This document shows positions 36,438 to 44,034 of a DNA stretch of 64,000 nucleotides, one piece after another. Below the pieces are notes generated by a model. It ran no database searches, had not been told where the DNA came from, and saw only the letters and a list, made by a program, of their open reading frames with translations. Source of the stretch: Hyphobacterium indicum (lineage in GTDB: Bacteria; Pseudomonadota; Alphaproteobacteria; Caulobacterales; Maricaulaceae); contig NZ_QBDX01000004.1 of NCBI RefSeq assembly GCF_003129605.1, positions 310,001 through 374,000 of the forward strand. The letters are read 5' to 3'. A program made the translations under genes and the position numbers. Each line of letters starts with the position of its first letter. Position 1 is the first letter of the stretch.

Positions 36438-37082
36438 TTGAGCGGAATAAACACCATGCTCACCCATAATCAAATCTGGAAGGGGGTCGACCTTCTGGCG
36501 GCCCGCGCCGGGCTGTCACCCTCCGGTCTCGCCAAACGGGCGGGCCTGGATCCGACCACCTTCAACATCTCCAAGCGGCAGAGCGCCGATGGCACACGCC
36601 CGCGCTGGCCCTCGACCGAGAGCATCGCCAAGGCGCTGGCCGCGGTGCGCGTCGATTTCGGAGAGTTTGCGGGGCTCGCCTCGGGCACGGCGCAGACCCG
36701 TTCCGTCCCGCTGATCGGTTTCGCGCAGGCGGGTGATGCCGGCTATTTCGATGATGCCGGATTTCCGGTCGGTCAGGGCTGGGAAGACGTCATTTTTCCC
36801 GGCATCGAGGATGCCCATGCCTATGCGCTGGAAATTTCAGGCGATTCCATGCTGCCGGTCTATCGCGCCGGCGACCGTGTCGTCGTCGCGCCCGGGGAAA
36901 CCCCGCGCAAGGGCGACCGCGTCGTGGTGCGCACCGTCGATGGCGAGGTCATGGCCAAGGAAATCGCACGGATTTCCGGAGACGGGGTCGAATTGCTGTC
37001 GCTCAATCCGGACTATCCGGGCCGGACACTGGACTCCTCCGGCATCGCCTGGATGGCCCGCATCGTCTGGGCCAGCCAGTAA
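36438..37082 (+). CDS. XRE-type regulator with S24 (LexA-like) peptidase domain
   Basis: 214 residues. The N-terminal helix-turn-helix spans about residues 12-75 (NQIWKGVDLLAARAGLSPSG, then LAKRAGLDPTTFN). The C-terminal S24 domain has the self-cleavage-type Ala-Gly (GFAQAGDAG, A98-G99), the nucleophilic Ser in ISGDSMLPVYRAGDRV (S137) and the general-base Lys in GEVMAKEIARI (K174). It is therefore a repressor that could be inactivated by RecA-stimulated autocleavage, or a LexA-fold regulator that has kept the residues. The TTG start at 36438 is favoured by an AGGAG nine bases upstream; the ATG at 36456 is the alternative. No prophage genes are adjacent. Confidence 0.88.
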   Translation: MSGINTMLTHNQIWKGVDLLAARAGLSPSGLAKRAGLDPTTFNISKRQSADGTRPRWPSTESIAKALAAVRVDFGEFAGLASGTAQTRSVPLIGFAQAGDAGYFDDAGFPVGQGWEDVIFPGIEDAHAYALEISGDSMLPVYRAGDRVVVAPGETPRKGDRVVVRTVDGEVMAKEIARISGDGVELLSLNPDYPGRTLDSSGIAWMARIVWASQ

Positions 37083-37244
37083 GCCGCTGGCGCCGGGCCC
37101 GCATCGTCACATTCCCGACATAGTCATGTCACTGAAAAGTCGCCGAATCACCGGCGATAGAGACTTGCATCCGGGCCCAAATCGCGAAGCGGCGGGTCCG
37201 GGCGCGGTCGATGATGATGCCTCTTCATGAAAAGGAGCGAGGCC

Positions 37245-37601
37245 ATGTCCATTCTCCCCCGCATTTCCTCCGCCACAGCCCTTCACGGGATTTCTGTAGT
37301 CAGCCCCTCCGGCCGCAGGCTGGGCACGCTGGATGATGTGATCGTCGGTGTCACCACCGGCCGCGTCCTGCATGCCACCATCCTGCTGGACGAGCCCAGC
37401 GAGCTCGGCGAACAGCTCTACGCCGTGCCGTGGGAAGCCCTCACTCTGGATACCGCCTATGACCGTTGCGTGCTGAACGTGCCGATCGAGACATTGCGCG
37501 CGGCTCCGGCCTTCCCCAACCGCCATGCGGTGAATGATGCCGATCCGCGCCTGCGGCGCATGATCCACGATCATTTCGGCGCCTACCGGCCGGCGGCCTG
37601 A
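37245..37601 (+). CDS. PRC-barrel domain protein
   Basis: 118 residues, mostly one PRC barrel: LHGISVVSPSGRRLGTLDDV opens it, VLHATILLDEPS and LYAVPWEALTL are the inner strands. The C terminus is a helical tail with ending HDHFGAYRPAA. PRC-barrel proteins of this size in alphaproteobacteria are often stress- or envelope-related, but no reaction is known. The ATG at 37245 has AGGAG eight bases upstream. Stands alone after the S24-type repressor. Confidence 0.85.
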   Translation: MSILPRISSATALHGISVVSPSGRRLGTLDDVIVGVTTGRVLHATILLDEPSELGEQLYAVPWEALTLDTAYDRCVLNVPIETLRAAPAFPNRHAVNDADPRLRRMIHDHFGAYRPAA

Positions 37602-37613
37602 GCCGCCGGACCG

Positions 37614-37838
37614 TCAGTCTGCCGGATACTGGAATGCCTCTTCCAGCGGCACGCCGAACACGCGCGCTATCTGGAAGGCGACCTCCAGAGACGGGGAATA
37701 TTTCCCCTGCTCGATGGCGATGATGGTCTGGCGCGTCACGCCGACTTTCGCCGCCAGTTCCGCCTGTGTCATCTCCTGCGAATGAAAGCGCAATTCGCGC
37801 AAGCGGTTGGTGATGCGGGTGGGCTTGCCCATGCTCAC
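37614..37838 (-). CDS. small XRE/Cro-like transcriptional regulator
   Basis: 74 residues, almost only a helix-turn-helix: [20 protein letters not shown], then [20 protein letters not shown] as recognition helix and [16 protein letters not shown] at the end. This short form is characteristic of regulators encoded with small membrane proteins. It overlaps the membrane-protein gene upstream by four bases and is third in a three-gene operon. The likely target is the operon's own promoter, which bears the TGACAT-type repeats at 38728-38780. Its homologue lies at 46058. Confidence 0.9.
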   Translation of the reverse strand: MSMGKPTRITNRLRELRFHSQEMTQAELAAKVGVTRQTIIAIEQGKYSPSLEVAFQIARVFGVPLEEAFQYPAD

Positions 37839-38254
37839 ACCCCCCTCCGGTAGTCGACCAGCTTGGTGACGGCTTTCACCAGCTCCGAGACCACCAGTCC
37901 CGCCAGCGCGCCATGGGCGATCCAGAACACCGAGGCCCCGGCCAGGGCCAGACCCAGCGTCGAGAACAGGGCCACCGTCATGACGAAGCCGCCGCGCTGA
38001 TCGCCGCGCAGCTCGATCAGCCGGTCGCGCTCATCGGCGGTATCGGCCTCCTTCGGGGACAGGATGGCGATCATGATATGCGCGACAATGGTCAGCCCGA
38101 CCATGATCACAACCGCCCCGAACAGGCGGACATTGTCGGCAACAGGCGGCACGCCGGCGCCCAGCGCCTCGCCCAGCGTTGTCGCGAAATACCAGCCATA
38201 GACGATGATCGTCACCGCCAGAAGTACCCAGGTGCTTTTCTCTCTGAAACTCAT
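37835..38254 (-). CDS. four-helix membrane protein of an XRE-linked module (paralogue 1)
   Basis: 139 residues with four membrane segments (about 9-28, 44-66, 90-108 and 112-131). Between TM2 and TM3 is a charged cytoplasmic-type loop, [20 protein letters not shown], and the end is KLVDYRRGV. Both features recur in the paralogue encoded just upstream, so the pair arose by tandem duplication. The family is uncharacterised; linkage to a small XRE gene is recurrent in bacteria and archaea. No enzymatic motif is seen. Confidence 0.8.
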   Translation of the reverse strand: MSFREKSTWVLLAVTIIVYGWYFATTLGEALGAGVPPVADNVRLFGAVVIMVGLTIVAHIMIAILSPKEADTADERDRLIELRGDQRGGFVMTVALFSTLGLALAGASVFWIAHGALAGLVVSELVKAVTKLVDYRRGV

Positions 38255-38256
38255 GT

Positions 38257-38694
38257 CTACACTCCCCGCCGGTAATCGATCAGCTTGGAAACGGCCTTGA
38301 CGATTTCGGCCGCCACCAGCCCCCCCAGAATCGTGTTGACGATCCAGAAATGCGACGTCGCGATCATGGCCAGCCCCATCGCACCAACCGCAAAAAACCC
38401 GAGCACAAGGCCGCCACGCTGATCGCCGCGCATCTCGATCAGCTTGTCACGCTCATCTTCGCTGCCCGCCTCCTTGTGGTTCAACAAAGCGATTACGATG
38501 TGGCCGAAAATCGCAATCGCGACCAGAGCGATCACGGTACCGATCATCAGTACGTTGGATATCGGCAGGCCGATTTCCGTATTGTAGCCCGCACCCGACA
38601 GCAAGGGTGCGCCCAGCACCAGTGCGAAATAGACCCCGTAAACCAGCACGATGGCGCCCAGCATCAGCGCATTGCTCTTTTCGTGAAAACTCAT
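38257..38694 (-). CDS. four-helix membrane protein of an XRE-linked module (paralogue 2)
   Basis: 145 residues, the first gene of the operon. It resembles its downstream neighbour over its whole length: MSF(H)EKS start, loop KEAGSEDERDKLIEMRGDQR, and KLIDYRRGV end, with four membrane helices. It has a longer loop after TM1 (LLSGAGYNTEIGLPISN). The ATG at 38694 has GAGG upstream; an ATG at 38733 would add 13 unrelated residues. The promoter region shared with the toxin-antitoxin-like pair carries an operator-like repeat. Function unknown. Confidence 0.8.
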   Translation of the reverse strand: MSFHEKSNALMLGAIVLVYGVYFALVLGAPLLSGAGYNTEIGLPISNVLMIGTVIALVAIAIFGHIVIALLNHKEAGSEDERDKLIEMRGDQRGGLVLGFFAVGAMGLAMIATSHFWIVNTILGGLVAAEIVKAVSKLIDYRRGV

Positions 38695-38727
38695 GTCAAA
38701 CCTCATGGACCTTGTGTTAGTTATTTT

Positions 38728-38780
38728 TGACATTTCCGGATGTAAGATATCGCGGACTTGATGTCAAATTTAACTGACAT
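38728..38780 (-). promoter_or_regulatory. TGACAT repeats upstream of the XRE/membrane-protein operon
   Basis: ATGTCA-AATTTAAC-TGACAT (38761-38780) is a perfect 6-8-6 inverted repeat, with a further TGACAT at 38728-38733. Read on the minus strand one half gives TTGACA, a plausible -35. It lies 35-85 bases before the 38694 start and is a good candidate operator for the XRE protein at 37614. Confidence 0.55.
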
Positions 38781-38829
38781 ACCCATGACGGCCGGGCGCT
38801 GGAAGGAACGGGTCAAGCTTCAGAACCGG

Positions 38830-38857
38830 TTGACATAAAATAGTTACTATATATACA
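38830..38857 (+). promoter_or_regulatory. consensus-like sigma-70 promoter of the toxin-antitoxin-like pair
   Basis: TTGACA (38830-38835), 16 bases, then TATACA (38852-38857), in an AT-rich patch that contrasts with the surrounding sequence. The start at 38894 is 37 bases downstream with AAGGGAGA as ribosome-binding site. This is the strongest promoter match in the window. Confidence 0.65.
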
Positions 38858-38893
38858 CTGTTTATATTGGAATCTGCCAAAAGGGAGACGAAA

Positions 38894-39418
38894 ATGTCGA
38901 AATACGACGCCTTGACCGCCGCCTTGAACAGCCAGAAAAGCACGCAATGGCAGGTTTCCTTCAGCGATATCGAGTCGATCATTGGCGCGCGACTGCCCGA
39001 CAGCGCCTATCGGTATCGGGCATGGTGGAGCAATAATCCGACCAACAGTGTTATGACCAAGGCTTGGCTGAAGGCCGGGTGGAAATCGAGCAACGTCGAT
39101 ATGGCCGGCCGGACGCTGACCTTCCGAAAGGTTGAAGTGAAACTGCCGACCACGATGGTCGCCGAGGACAGCACTGCGGACTATGAGGCCGGCTTGCTCG
39201 TGCCACTCCACGCCGATCAGCGGCAATGTCTGAAGGATCTGGCCGATGCCACCGGAGAGACACCTGCGCAAACTGCCGCACGGCTCCTGCGGCATGCCCT
39301 CGATGCCGCCAGTCCCGCCCTGCGCGTACGCCGCGCGAAAGCCGGGCTGGCCGCGCACGCCAACCTTCCGGACATCGACCTGGCCGCGCTGGTCTCCGAG
39401 GCGAAAGATCAGCATTGA
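38894..39418 (+). CDS. putative antitoxin with N-terminal DUF7662-like domain, paired with a PIN toxin
   Basis: 174 residues in two parts. Residues 1-79 (YDALTAALN, VSFSDIESIIGARLPDSAYR, YRAWWSNN, AWLKAGWKSSNVDM) resemble the DUF7662 domain, a small domain found in proteins linked to defence and restriction genes. Residues 100-174 are helical, with a ribbon-helix-helix or antitoxin-like segment (LHADQRQCLKDLADATGETP, then QTAARLLRHAL) and a tail (NLPDIDLAALVSEAKDQ) like those that block VapC-type active sites. The gene overlaps the PIN gene by one base (TGATG). Antitoxin function is inferred from position and tail; the N-terminal domain's role is unknown. Confidence 0.72.
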   Translation: MSKYDALTAALNSQKSTQWQVSFSDIESIIGARLPDSAYRYRAWWSNNPTNSVMTKAWLKAGWKSSNVDMAGRTLTFRKVEVKLPTTMVAEDSTADYEAGLLVPLHADQRQCLKDLADATGETPAQTAARLLRHALDAASPALRVRRAKAGLAAHANLPDIDLAALVSEAKDQH

Positions 39419-39828
39419 TGCGCGTCATCGACGCCAATGTCGCGCTAGCTTGGGCGGTACCATCGACGCTCAACCCGGCCGCACTGGACCTGCTGTCAAA
39501 GCCATATGAGCTGATCGCGCCGACCTTGCTGGTCCATGAAGTGACGAATGCCTGCCGCCTCATGGTCAGGCAGAACCATGTCGGCATCGAAACGGCGGAC
39601 GCTATCCGGCGCAATGCGTTGGCACCCATCAGCCTTGCTTTCAACGATGCAGCACTCGCCGCCCGCGCCCTGGCCATCGCCACCGAACTCGATCACCCGG
39701 CCTATGACGCTTTCTACATCGCCGCCGCCGAGGCCGCAGACACACAGCTGGTCACCGCCGACCGGCGTCTGCTGACAAAAACAGCCGGCAGCGCCTACGC
39801 TGATCGCGTCATAGAGCTCGGCTGCTAG
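39418..39828 (+). CDS. PIN-domain ribonuclease, VapC-like toxin
   Basis: 136 residues, a complete PIN domain. The acidic metal-binding residues are D5 ([10 protein letters not shown]), E41 ([10 protein letters not shown]), D97 ([11 protein letters not shown]) and D115 (LVTADRRLL). VapC toxins of this form cleave tRNA or rRNA in a Mg-dependent way and are held inactive by the antitoxin encoded just upstream. The ATG overlaps the upstream TGA, so the two are co-translated. Its stop shares CTAG with the convergent lysyl-tRNA synthetase gene. Confidence 0.87.
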   Translation: MRVIDANVALAWAVPSTLNPAALDLLSKPYELIAPTLLVHEVTNACRLMVRQNHVGIETADAIRRNALAPISLAFNDAALAARALAIATELDHPAYDAFYIAAAEAADTQLVTADRRLLTKTAGSAYADRVIELGC

Positions 39829-41414
39829 CTGCCAGACTTCACCAGCTCGCCCGCCAGTCCCCGTTCGATCAACGCGATGGTTTCCGGAATGCCGTAGACC
39901 GCGACAAAGCCGCCAAAGCGCGGCCCCTGGCTCTGGCCCAGCAGGACTTCATACAGCCCCTTGAACCAGTCGCGTAGATTATCAAACGGCTGCGCCTTGC
40001 CTGCGGCATAGACCTCGTTCTGGATGGTCTCGGGGTCCTTTTCCGCCGGGTCCAGCGCCTTCAGGCGCGCGATCAGGTCGAGCATCGCCGCGCGTTCGAT
40101 ATCCGATGCCTCGCGATAGACTCTGGCCGGTGCCACAAAGTCTTCGTAATAGGCCACCGCGCGCTCGGCCAGCGCATCCAGCGCCGGATCGGTTTTCGGC
40201 GTGGCGCCGGGCGCGTAGCGCGAGAGAAAGCCCCACAGCGCCGTCTTGTCCCGCGCGCCGGCGACGGAGGCGAGATTGAGCAGCATCGCAAAACTGACCG
40301 GCATGTCGTGTTCGGGCGGCTGGCCGTCATGAATGTGCCAGACCGGATTTTCCAGCTTCTGCGTCCCGTCCTGCGCCCCGTAGGCGGCGAGGTGCTGATA
40401 ATACTCGTCCACCGCTTTCGGGATGACATCGAAATAGAGCCGCTTGGCGGTGCGCGGCTTGACGAAATTGTAGAGCGACAGGCTTTCCGGTGTGCCATAG
40501 CGCAGCCATTCCTCGACCGACAGGCCATTGCCCTTGGACTTGGAAATCTTCTCGCCCTGCTCGTCCAGGAACAGCTCGTAGACATATTGCACCGGCGGCT
40601 CGACGCCGAGGATGCGGCAGATGCGCGAATAGATCGGCGCATTGGTCTGATGGTCCTTGCCGAACATCTCGAAATCCACGCCCAGCGCCGCCCAGCGCAT
40701 GCCGAAATCCGGCTTCCATTGCAGTTTCACATTGCCGCCCGTGACCGGCAGGGTGACATCCTCGCCATCCTCGTCGGTATAGGTGATCGTGCCCTCGGTT
40801 GGGTTCGTCGCCTTCATCGGCACATAGAGGACATGGCCGGTCTTCGGCGAGATCGGCAAGAACGGCGAATAGGTCGCCTGCCGCTCCGCCCCCAGAGTCG
40901 GCAGCATCACCTTCATGATGTCGTCGTATCTTTCCAGCGCCCGCAGGAGCACCGCGTCAAACGCACCGGAGCGGTATTGCTCGGTCGCCGACAGGAATTC
41001 GTATTCGAACCCGAACCCGTCGAGGAAGGCCTGCAGGCGCGCATTATTGTGCTGGGCAAAGCCCTCATGCGTGCCGAACGGGTCGGGCACATCGGTCAGC
41101 GGCTTTTGCAGATATTGCTGCAGCAATTCCTGTTGCGGCACGTTTGACGGCACTTTGCGCATCCCGTCCATATCGTCGGAAAAGCAGATCAGCCGGGTCT
41201 TGATTTTATCATCGGTCAGCACGCGGAAGGCATGGCGCACCATGGAGGTGCGCGCCACCTCGCCGAACGTGCCCATATGCGGCAGGCCGGACGGGCCATA
41301 GCCGGTCTCGAAAATCACCTCGTCCTTGCCGGATTTCTCGACCCGTTTGAGAATCTCCCGCGCGAGCTCGAACGGCCAGGCTTTGGCGTTGGCGGCGGCT
41401 TGGGACAGGGACAT
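39825..41414 (-). CDS. lysK: class I lysyl-tRNA synthetase (LysRS1)
   Basis: 529 residues; attaches lysine to tRNA-Lys. The class I signature is complete: the HIGH-like segment in [15 protein letters not shown] and the KMSKS-like KISKSKGN near residue 289, with [16 protein letters not shown] in between. This is the archaeal-type enzyme, which replaces the class II LysRS in most alphaproteobacteria. The start is the ATG at 41414 ([18 protein letters not shown]); upstream codons are open without support. No second lysRS is in view. Symbol lysK or lysS is used depending on the annotation source. Confidence 0.95.
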   Translation of the reverse strand: MSLSQAAANAKAWPFELAREILKRVEKSGKDEVIFETGYGPSGLPHMGTFGEVARTSMVRHAFRVLTDDKIKTRLICFSDDMDGMRKVPSNVPQQELLQQYLQKPLTDVPDPFGTHEGFAQHNNARLQAFLDGFGFEYEFLSATEQYRSGAFDAVLLRALERYDDIMKVMLPTLGAERQATYSPFLPISPKTGHVLYVPMKATNPTEGTITYTDEDGEDVTLPVTGGNVKLQWKPDFGMRWAALGVDFEMFGKDHQTNAPIYSRICRILGVEPPVQYVYELFLDEQGEKISKSKGNGLSVEEWLRYGTPESLSLYNFVKPRTAKRLYFDVIPKAVDEYYQHLAAYGAQDGTQKLENPVWHIHDGQPPEHDMPVSFAMLLNLASVAGARDKTALWGFLSRYAPGATPKTDPALDALAERAVAYYEDFVAPARVYREASDIERAAMLDLIARLKALDPAEKDPETIQNEVYAAGKAQPFDNLRDWFKGLYEVLLGQSQGPRFGGFVAVYGIPETIALIERGLAGELVKSGS

Positions 41415-41468
41415 GGGATCAGGCTTTCTGTGACTGCGGTTCACGGACAAGGCTTGCGGCCCCGGCAA

Positions 41469-41951
41469 CTAGGCCCCGCGCGGGTTTTCGTCAATGGTGG
41501 GCCGGCGCACCTCCACCAGCGACCAGCCACCCTTGCCGGAAAATCTGCGAATGAGGAGATAGATCGCCAGACCGATGGGCCCGAACATCAGGGTGAAGAC
41601 CAGCGTCGGCAGGACGATCCATTTATTGAGTCCCACGCGCAGCGCATCACGGGCGATCCATGCCCCGACGAAGAGATCGAAGACGAGATAATGCGTCCAG
41701 CCGGTGAGCACGCCAACGGGGTGCGAGAACAGCGCTAGCACGCCCGCCAGCGAGGACATCCCCGCCTCCGGATCGGCCTGGCCGAAGAAGATCCCGGCCG
41801 ACAGAAACGCCAGATAGATCGCCGCCAGAATGAGCGGATAGAAAGCGGCATGCACGATCCGCCGGGTCCAGATCCAGCCGGGCGCGATGGCCAGCAACAG
41901 CCAGGCCGGTGCGATGAGAATGTGAAGGGCGGTGTAATAGGTCTCGAACAT
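41469..41951 (-). CDS. ABA4-like membrane protein (DUF4281)
   Basis: 160 residues with four membrane segments. Family landmarks are the first helix after ALHILIAPAWLLLAIAPGW, then LFSHPVGVLTGWTHYLVFDL with its WxHYLxFD motif, and FGPIGLAIYLLIR near the end. In plants ABA4 is needed for neoxanthin synthesis, while bacterial members are of unknown function. The ATG at 41951 has GGGAGA upstream. It lies 54 bases ahead of lysK and may share its transcript. Confidence 0.87.
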   Translation of the reverse strand: MFETYYTALHILIAPAWLLLAIAPGWIWTRRIVHAAFYPLILAAIYLAFLSAGIFFGQADPEAGMSSLAGVLALFSHPVGVLTGWTHYLVFDLFVGAWIARDALRVGLNKWIVLPTLVFTLMFGPIGLAIYLLIRRFSGKGGWSLVEVRRPTIDENPRGA

Positions 41952-42014
41952 GGCGGTCTCCCGGTTTGCCGGCGATGCTAGCGCGGTCCGGGGCGGATGC
42001 CGAGCGGGTTCAGG

Positions 42015-42138
42015 CAACCCCTCACCCGGCCTGCTCTTCGCTTCGCGATTCCGCAGCCTTTCCCTCTCCCCTTTCAAAAGGGGAGAGGGTAGAGAAAGGC
42101 GGCCATCATTATGGACGGCTTTCGAGGGTGAGGGGTTG
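42015..42138. repeat. nested 124-base foldback element
   Basis: Outer arms CAACCCCTCACCC (42015-42027) and GGGTGAGGGGTTG (42126-42138) pair perfectly over 13 bases. Inside, GCCTTT/AAAGGC and CCCTCTCCCCTTT/AAAGGGGAGAGGG (42062-42074 with 42077-42089) form a second perfect stem with a two-base loop. It resembles a miniature foldback transposable or REP element. It lies in the divergent gap between the ABA4-like and TetR genes. Confidence 0.65.
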
Positions 42139-42425
42139 ATTTGCCTTCCCACAGTGTCACGCCCCACCACAACCGCCCCTCACGTCTCGCCATCCGGCTC
42201 CCTCCGCCTCGCATTCGCTCGGCACCTCCCCCGTAAACAGGGGAGGAAAAAGCACGAACGCCCACGCGCACATACCCCGCTCCCACCCTATCCCGCTCCC
42301 GTCCCACATACCTCACTCCCATCCCCTCCCACTCCTGTCTCATCTAGCTTCCACCCCCTCCTCCCGCTTTCCCAGCCCCCCTCACCCCTTTATTCCCCGC
42401 ATCCCTGCACTGCCCATTGCAACTG
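42139..42425. other. pyrimidine-rich spacer, no gene seen
   Basis: About 290 bases with very high C and T content, including repeated TCCC and CACTCC stretches, ending just before the TetR operator. No start codon with a ribosome-binding site and no structured RNA signature were found. It looks like drifted repeat sequence plus the tetR promoter region. Confidence 0.4.
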
Positions 42426-42439
42426 ACTGACCGGTCAGT
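42426..42439. promoter_or_regulatory. TetR-type operator ACTGACCGGTCAGT
   Basis: A perfect 14-base palindrome, ACTGACC-GGTCAGT, ends 13 bases before the regulator's ATG. This length and position, and the TGACnnnnGTCA-type core, are typical of AcrR/TetR-family operators. Autoregulation of the exporter operon is inferred. Confidence 0.7.
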
Positions 42440-42452
42440 TATAAGCGTCGGC

Positions 42453-43103
42453 ATGAAGACCGCTGCCAAATCCCGCACCGCCCGCCGCCGCCCGGAAGAG
42501 CGCCCGGACGAGATCCTCTCGGCCGCGCTGGATGTCTTCACCGAAAAGGGCTTTGCCGCTGCCCGGGTCGAGGACATCGCCAGACGCGCCGGCCTCTCCA
42601 AGGGCGCCGTCTATCTCTATTTCGACTCCAAGGACGCGATGCTGAAAGCACTGGTCGAGCAATCGGCCGGGCAGATCGCCAATGCCGCCTCGGCCCTGTC
42701 GCTGATGGGCGCCGCCCATGATCCGGAAAAAGCCTGCCGCGCCATATTGAAAATGGCGCTCACCGCCCTGTCGGATCCGGACATCTCCGCCGCGCCGCGC
42801 CTGGTCATGGCCGAAGCCGGCCGGTTTCCCGAGCTCGCGGAATTCTACCGCCGCCGCGTGATCGATGTCGGCCGCATGGCCATCGGCCATCTGGTCCGCA
42901 CCGGCACGCAAAACGGCCAGTTCCGCGAGGTTTCCGAAGACGCCGCCATGCGCGCCCTCATGGGGCCGGCCCTTGCCCACATGATGCTGTCAACAGTCTT
43001 CCGCCTGCCCGATGATCCCGAATTCAACCCCGCTGACATGGCGGATGCCATTGCCGACATTGTCCTCAATGGCCTGAAACCGCGCGGAGACGCCCATGCG
43101 TAA
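42453..43103 (+). CDS. TetR/AcrR-family repressor of the adjacent ABC exporter
   Basis: 216 residues. The N-terminal helix-turn-helix is standard (LDVFTEKGFAAARVEDIARR, then AGLSKGAVYLYFDSKDAML). The remainder is the all-helical ligand-binding dimerisation domain. The ATG at 42453 leaves a basic N-terminal arm (KSRTARRRPEERPDE). It overlaps the MFP gene by eight bases, so regulator and exporter are one operon, controlled through the palindrome at 42426. The ligand is unknown; such regulators respond to toxic hydrophobic compounds exported by the pump. Confidence 0.92.
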   Translation: MKTAAKSRTARRRPEERPDEILSAALDVFTEKGFAAARVEDIARRAGLSKGAVYLYFDSKDAMLKALVEQSAGQIANAASALSLMGAAHDPEKACRAILKMALTALSDPDISAAPRLVMAEAGRFPELAEFYRRRVIDVGRMAIGHLVRTGTQNGQFREVSEDAAMRALMGPALAHMMLSTVFRLPDDPEFNPADMADAIADIVLNGLKPRGDAHA

Positions 43104-44028
43104 TCTCCTCCTGCTTCTGCCCCTGGCGCTGGCCGCCTGCGCGCCGGATCCTGATCCGCATTATCTCGGCTATGCCGAAGGCGATTATCTGCTGATCGCG
43201 CCGGAAACCGCCGGACGCATTGCCACCCTCCACGCCGCCGACGGCGAATGGGCCAGCGCCGGCACCCTGCTGTTCGAACTCGACAGCGCGCAGGAGGCCC
43301 AGCAGCTCGCCGCGGCACAGGCCCGGATCGAGGCCGCCTCCGCCCGTTTTGACGATGCCGCAGCCGGCGGGCGCGAACCGGAAATCGCTGCCGCCCGCGA
43401 CCAGCTCAATGCAGCCCGCGCCACCCAGCGGGAAGCCTCCGAAACTCTGGACCGTCAGCGCGATCTCTTTGCCCGGGGCATCATCCCCCGGGCGCGGCTC
43501 GATGAAGCAGAAGCCGCATCCGCCGCTGCCAATGCCCGCGTCGCCGAATTGCGCCAGCGCCTGACGCTGACCGCCCTGCCCGCACGCGAGAACCAGCTGC
43601 GCGCCCTGACGGCCGAGATCGCCGCCGCCGAGGCCGAGCACCACCGCTTGCGCGAAATGATCAGCCGCCGCTCTGTCACCGCCCCTGCCGACGGTCTGAT
43701 CGAGCGCCAGATCCGCTATCCCGGCGAGATGGCCGGACCGGCACAGCCTGTCCTGCGTTTCCTGCCGGACGGCGCGGTCCATGCGGTGGTCTTTCTGCCG
43801 GAAGCCACAATCGGGACCTGGTCGATCGGCGATACGTTGACCGTTGCCTGTTCCTCCTGTCCCGGCGGTCTGACCGCCACGCTGCGCCGGATCGATCCGC
43901 AGCCCGCCTTCACCCCGCCGGTCATCTATTCCGAAGACCAGCGCGGCCGCCTGGTCTTCCGCGCCGAGGCGGATTTCCAGGGCCCGCCGCCACCGCCCGG
44001 CACGCCGCTGACCTTTCAGCCCGGATAA
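43096..44028 (+). CDS. HlyD-family membrane-fusion lipoprotein of an ABC exporter
   Basis: 310 residues, with a lipobox (LALAACAP, C15), so it is anchored in a membrane facing the periplasm. It has a split lipoyl domain (PETAGRIATLHAADGEWASA and RSVTAPADGLIERQIRYPGE), separated by a coiled-coil hairpin of about 100 residues (from ARIEAASARFDDA to EIAAAEAEHHRL), and a beta-barrel domain. It resembles the YbhG/YhiI adaptors that link ABC transporters to an outer-membrane channel. Second gene of the exporter operon. Confidence 0.9.
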   Translation: MRNLLLLLPLALAACAPDPDPHYLGYAEGDYLLIAPETAGRIATLHAADGEWASAGTLLFELDSAQEAQQLAAAQARIEAASARFDDAAAGGREPEIAAARDQLNAARATQREASETLDRQRDLFARGIIPRARLDEAEAASAAANARVAELRQRLTLTALPARENQLRALTAEIAAAEAEHHRLREMISRRSVTAPADGLIERQIRYPGEMAGPAQPVLRFLPDGAVHAVVFLPEATIGTWSIGDTLTVACSSCPGGLTATLRRIDPQPAFTPPVIYSEDQRGRLVFRAEADFQGPPPPPGTPLTFQPG

Positions 44029-44034
44029 GCCGTC

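Noticed and set aside
36438-37082. Prophage immunity region around the S24-type repressor.
   Set aside because: Neighbours are pyrD, DUF952 and PRC-barrel genes; no integrase, structural or lysis gene is in view.
41469-42170. Longer N terminus for the ABA4-like protein.
   Set aside because: The extension would run into the foldback element at 42015 and lacks a ribosome-binding site; the ATG at 41951 has GGGAGA.
42139-42425. CRISPR-like repeats in the C/T-rich spacer.
   Set aside because: The TCCC-type repeats are irregular in length and spacing and have no unique spacers.
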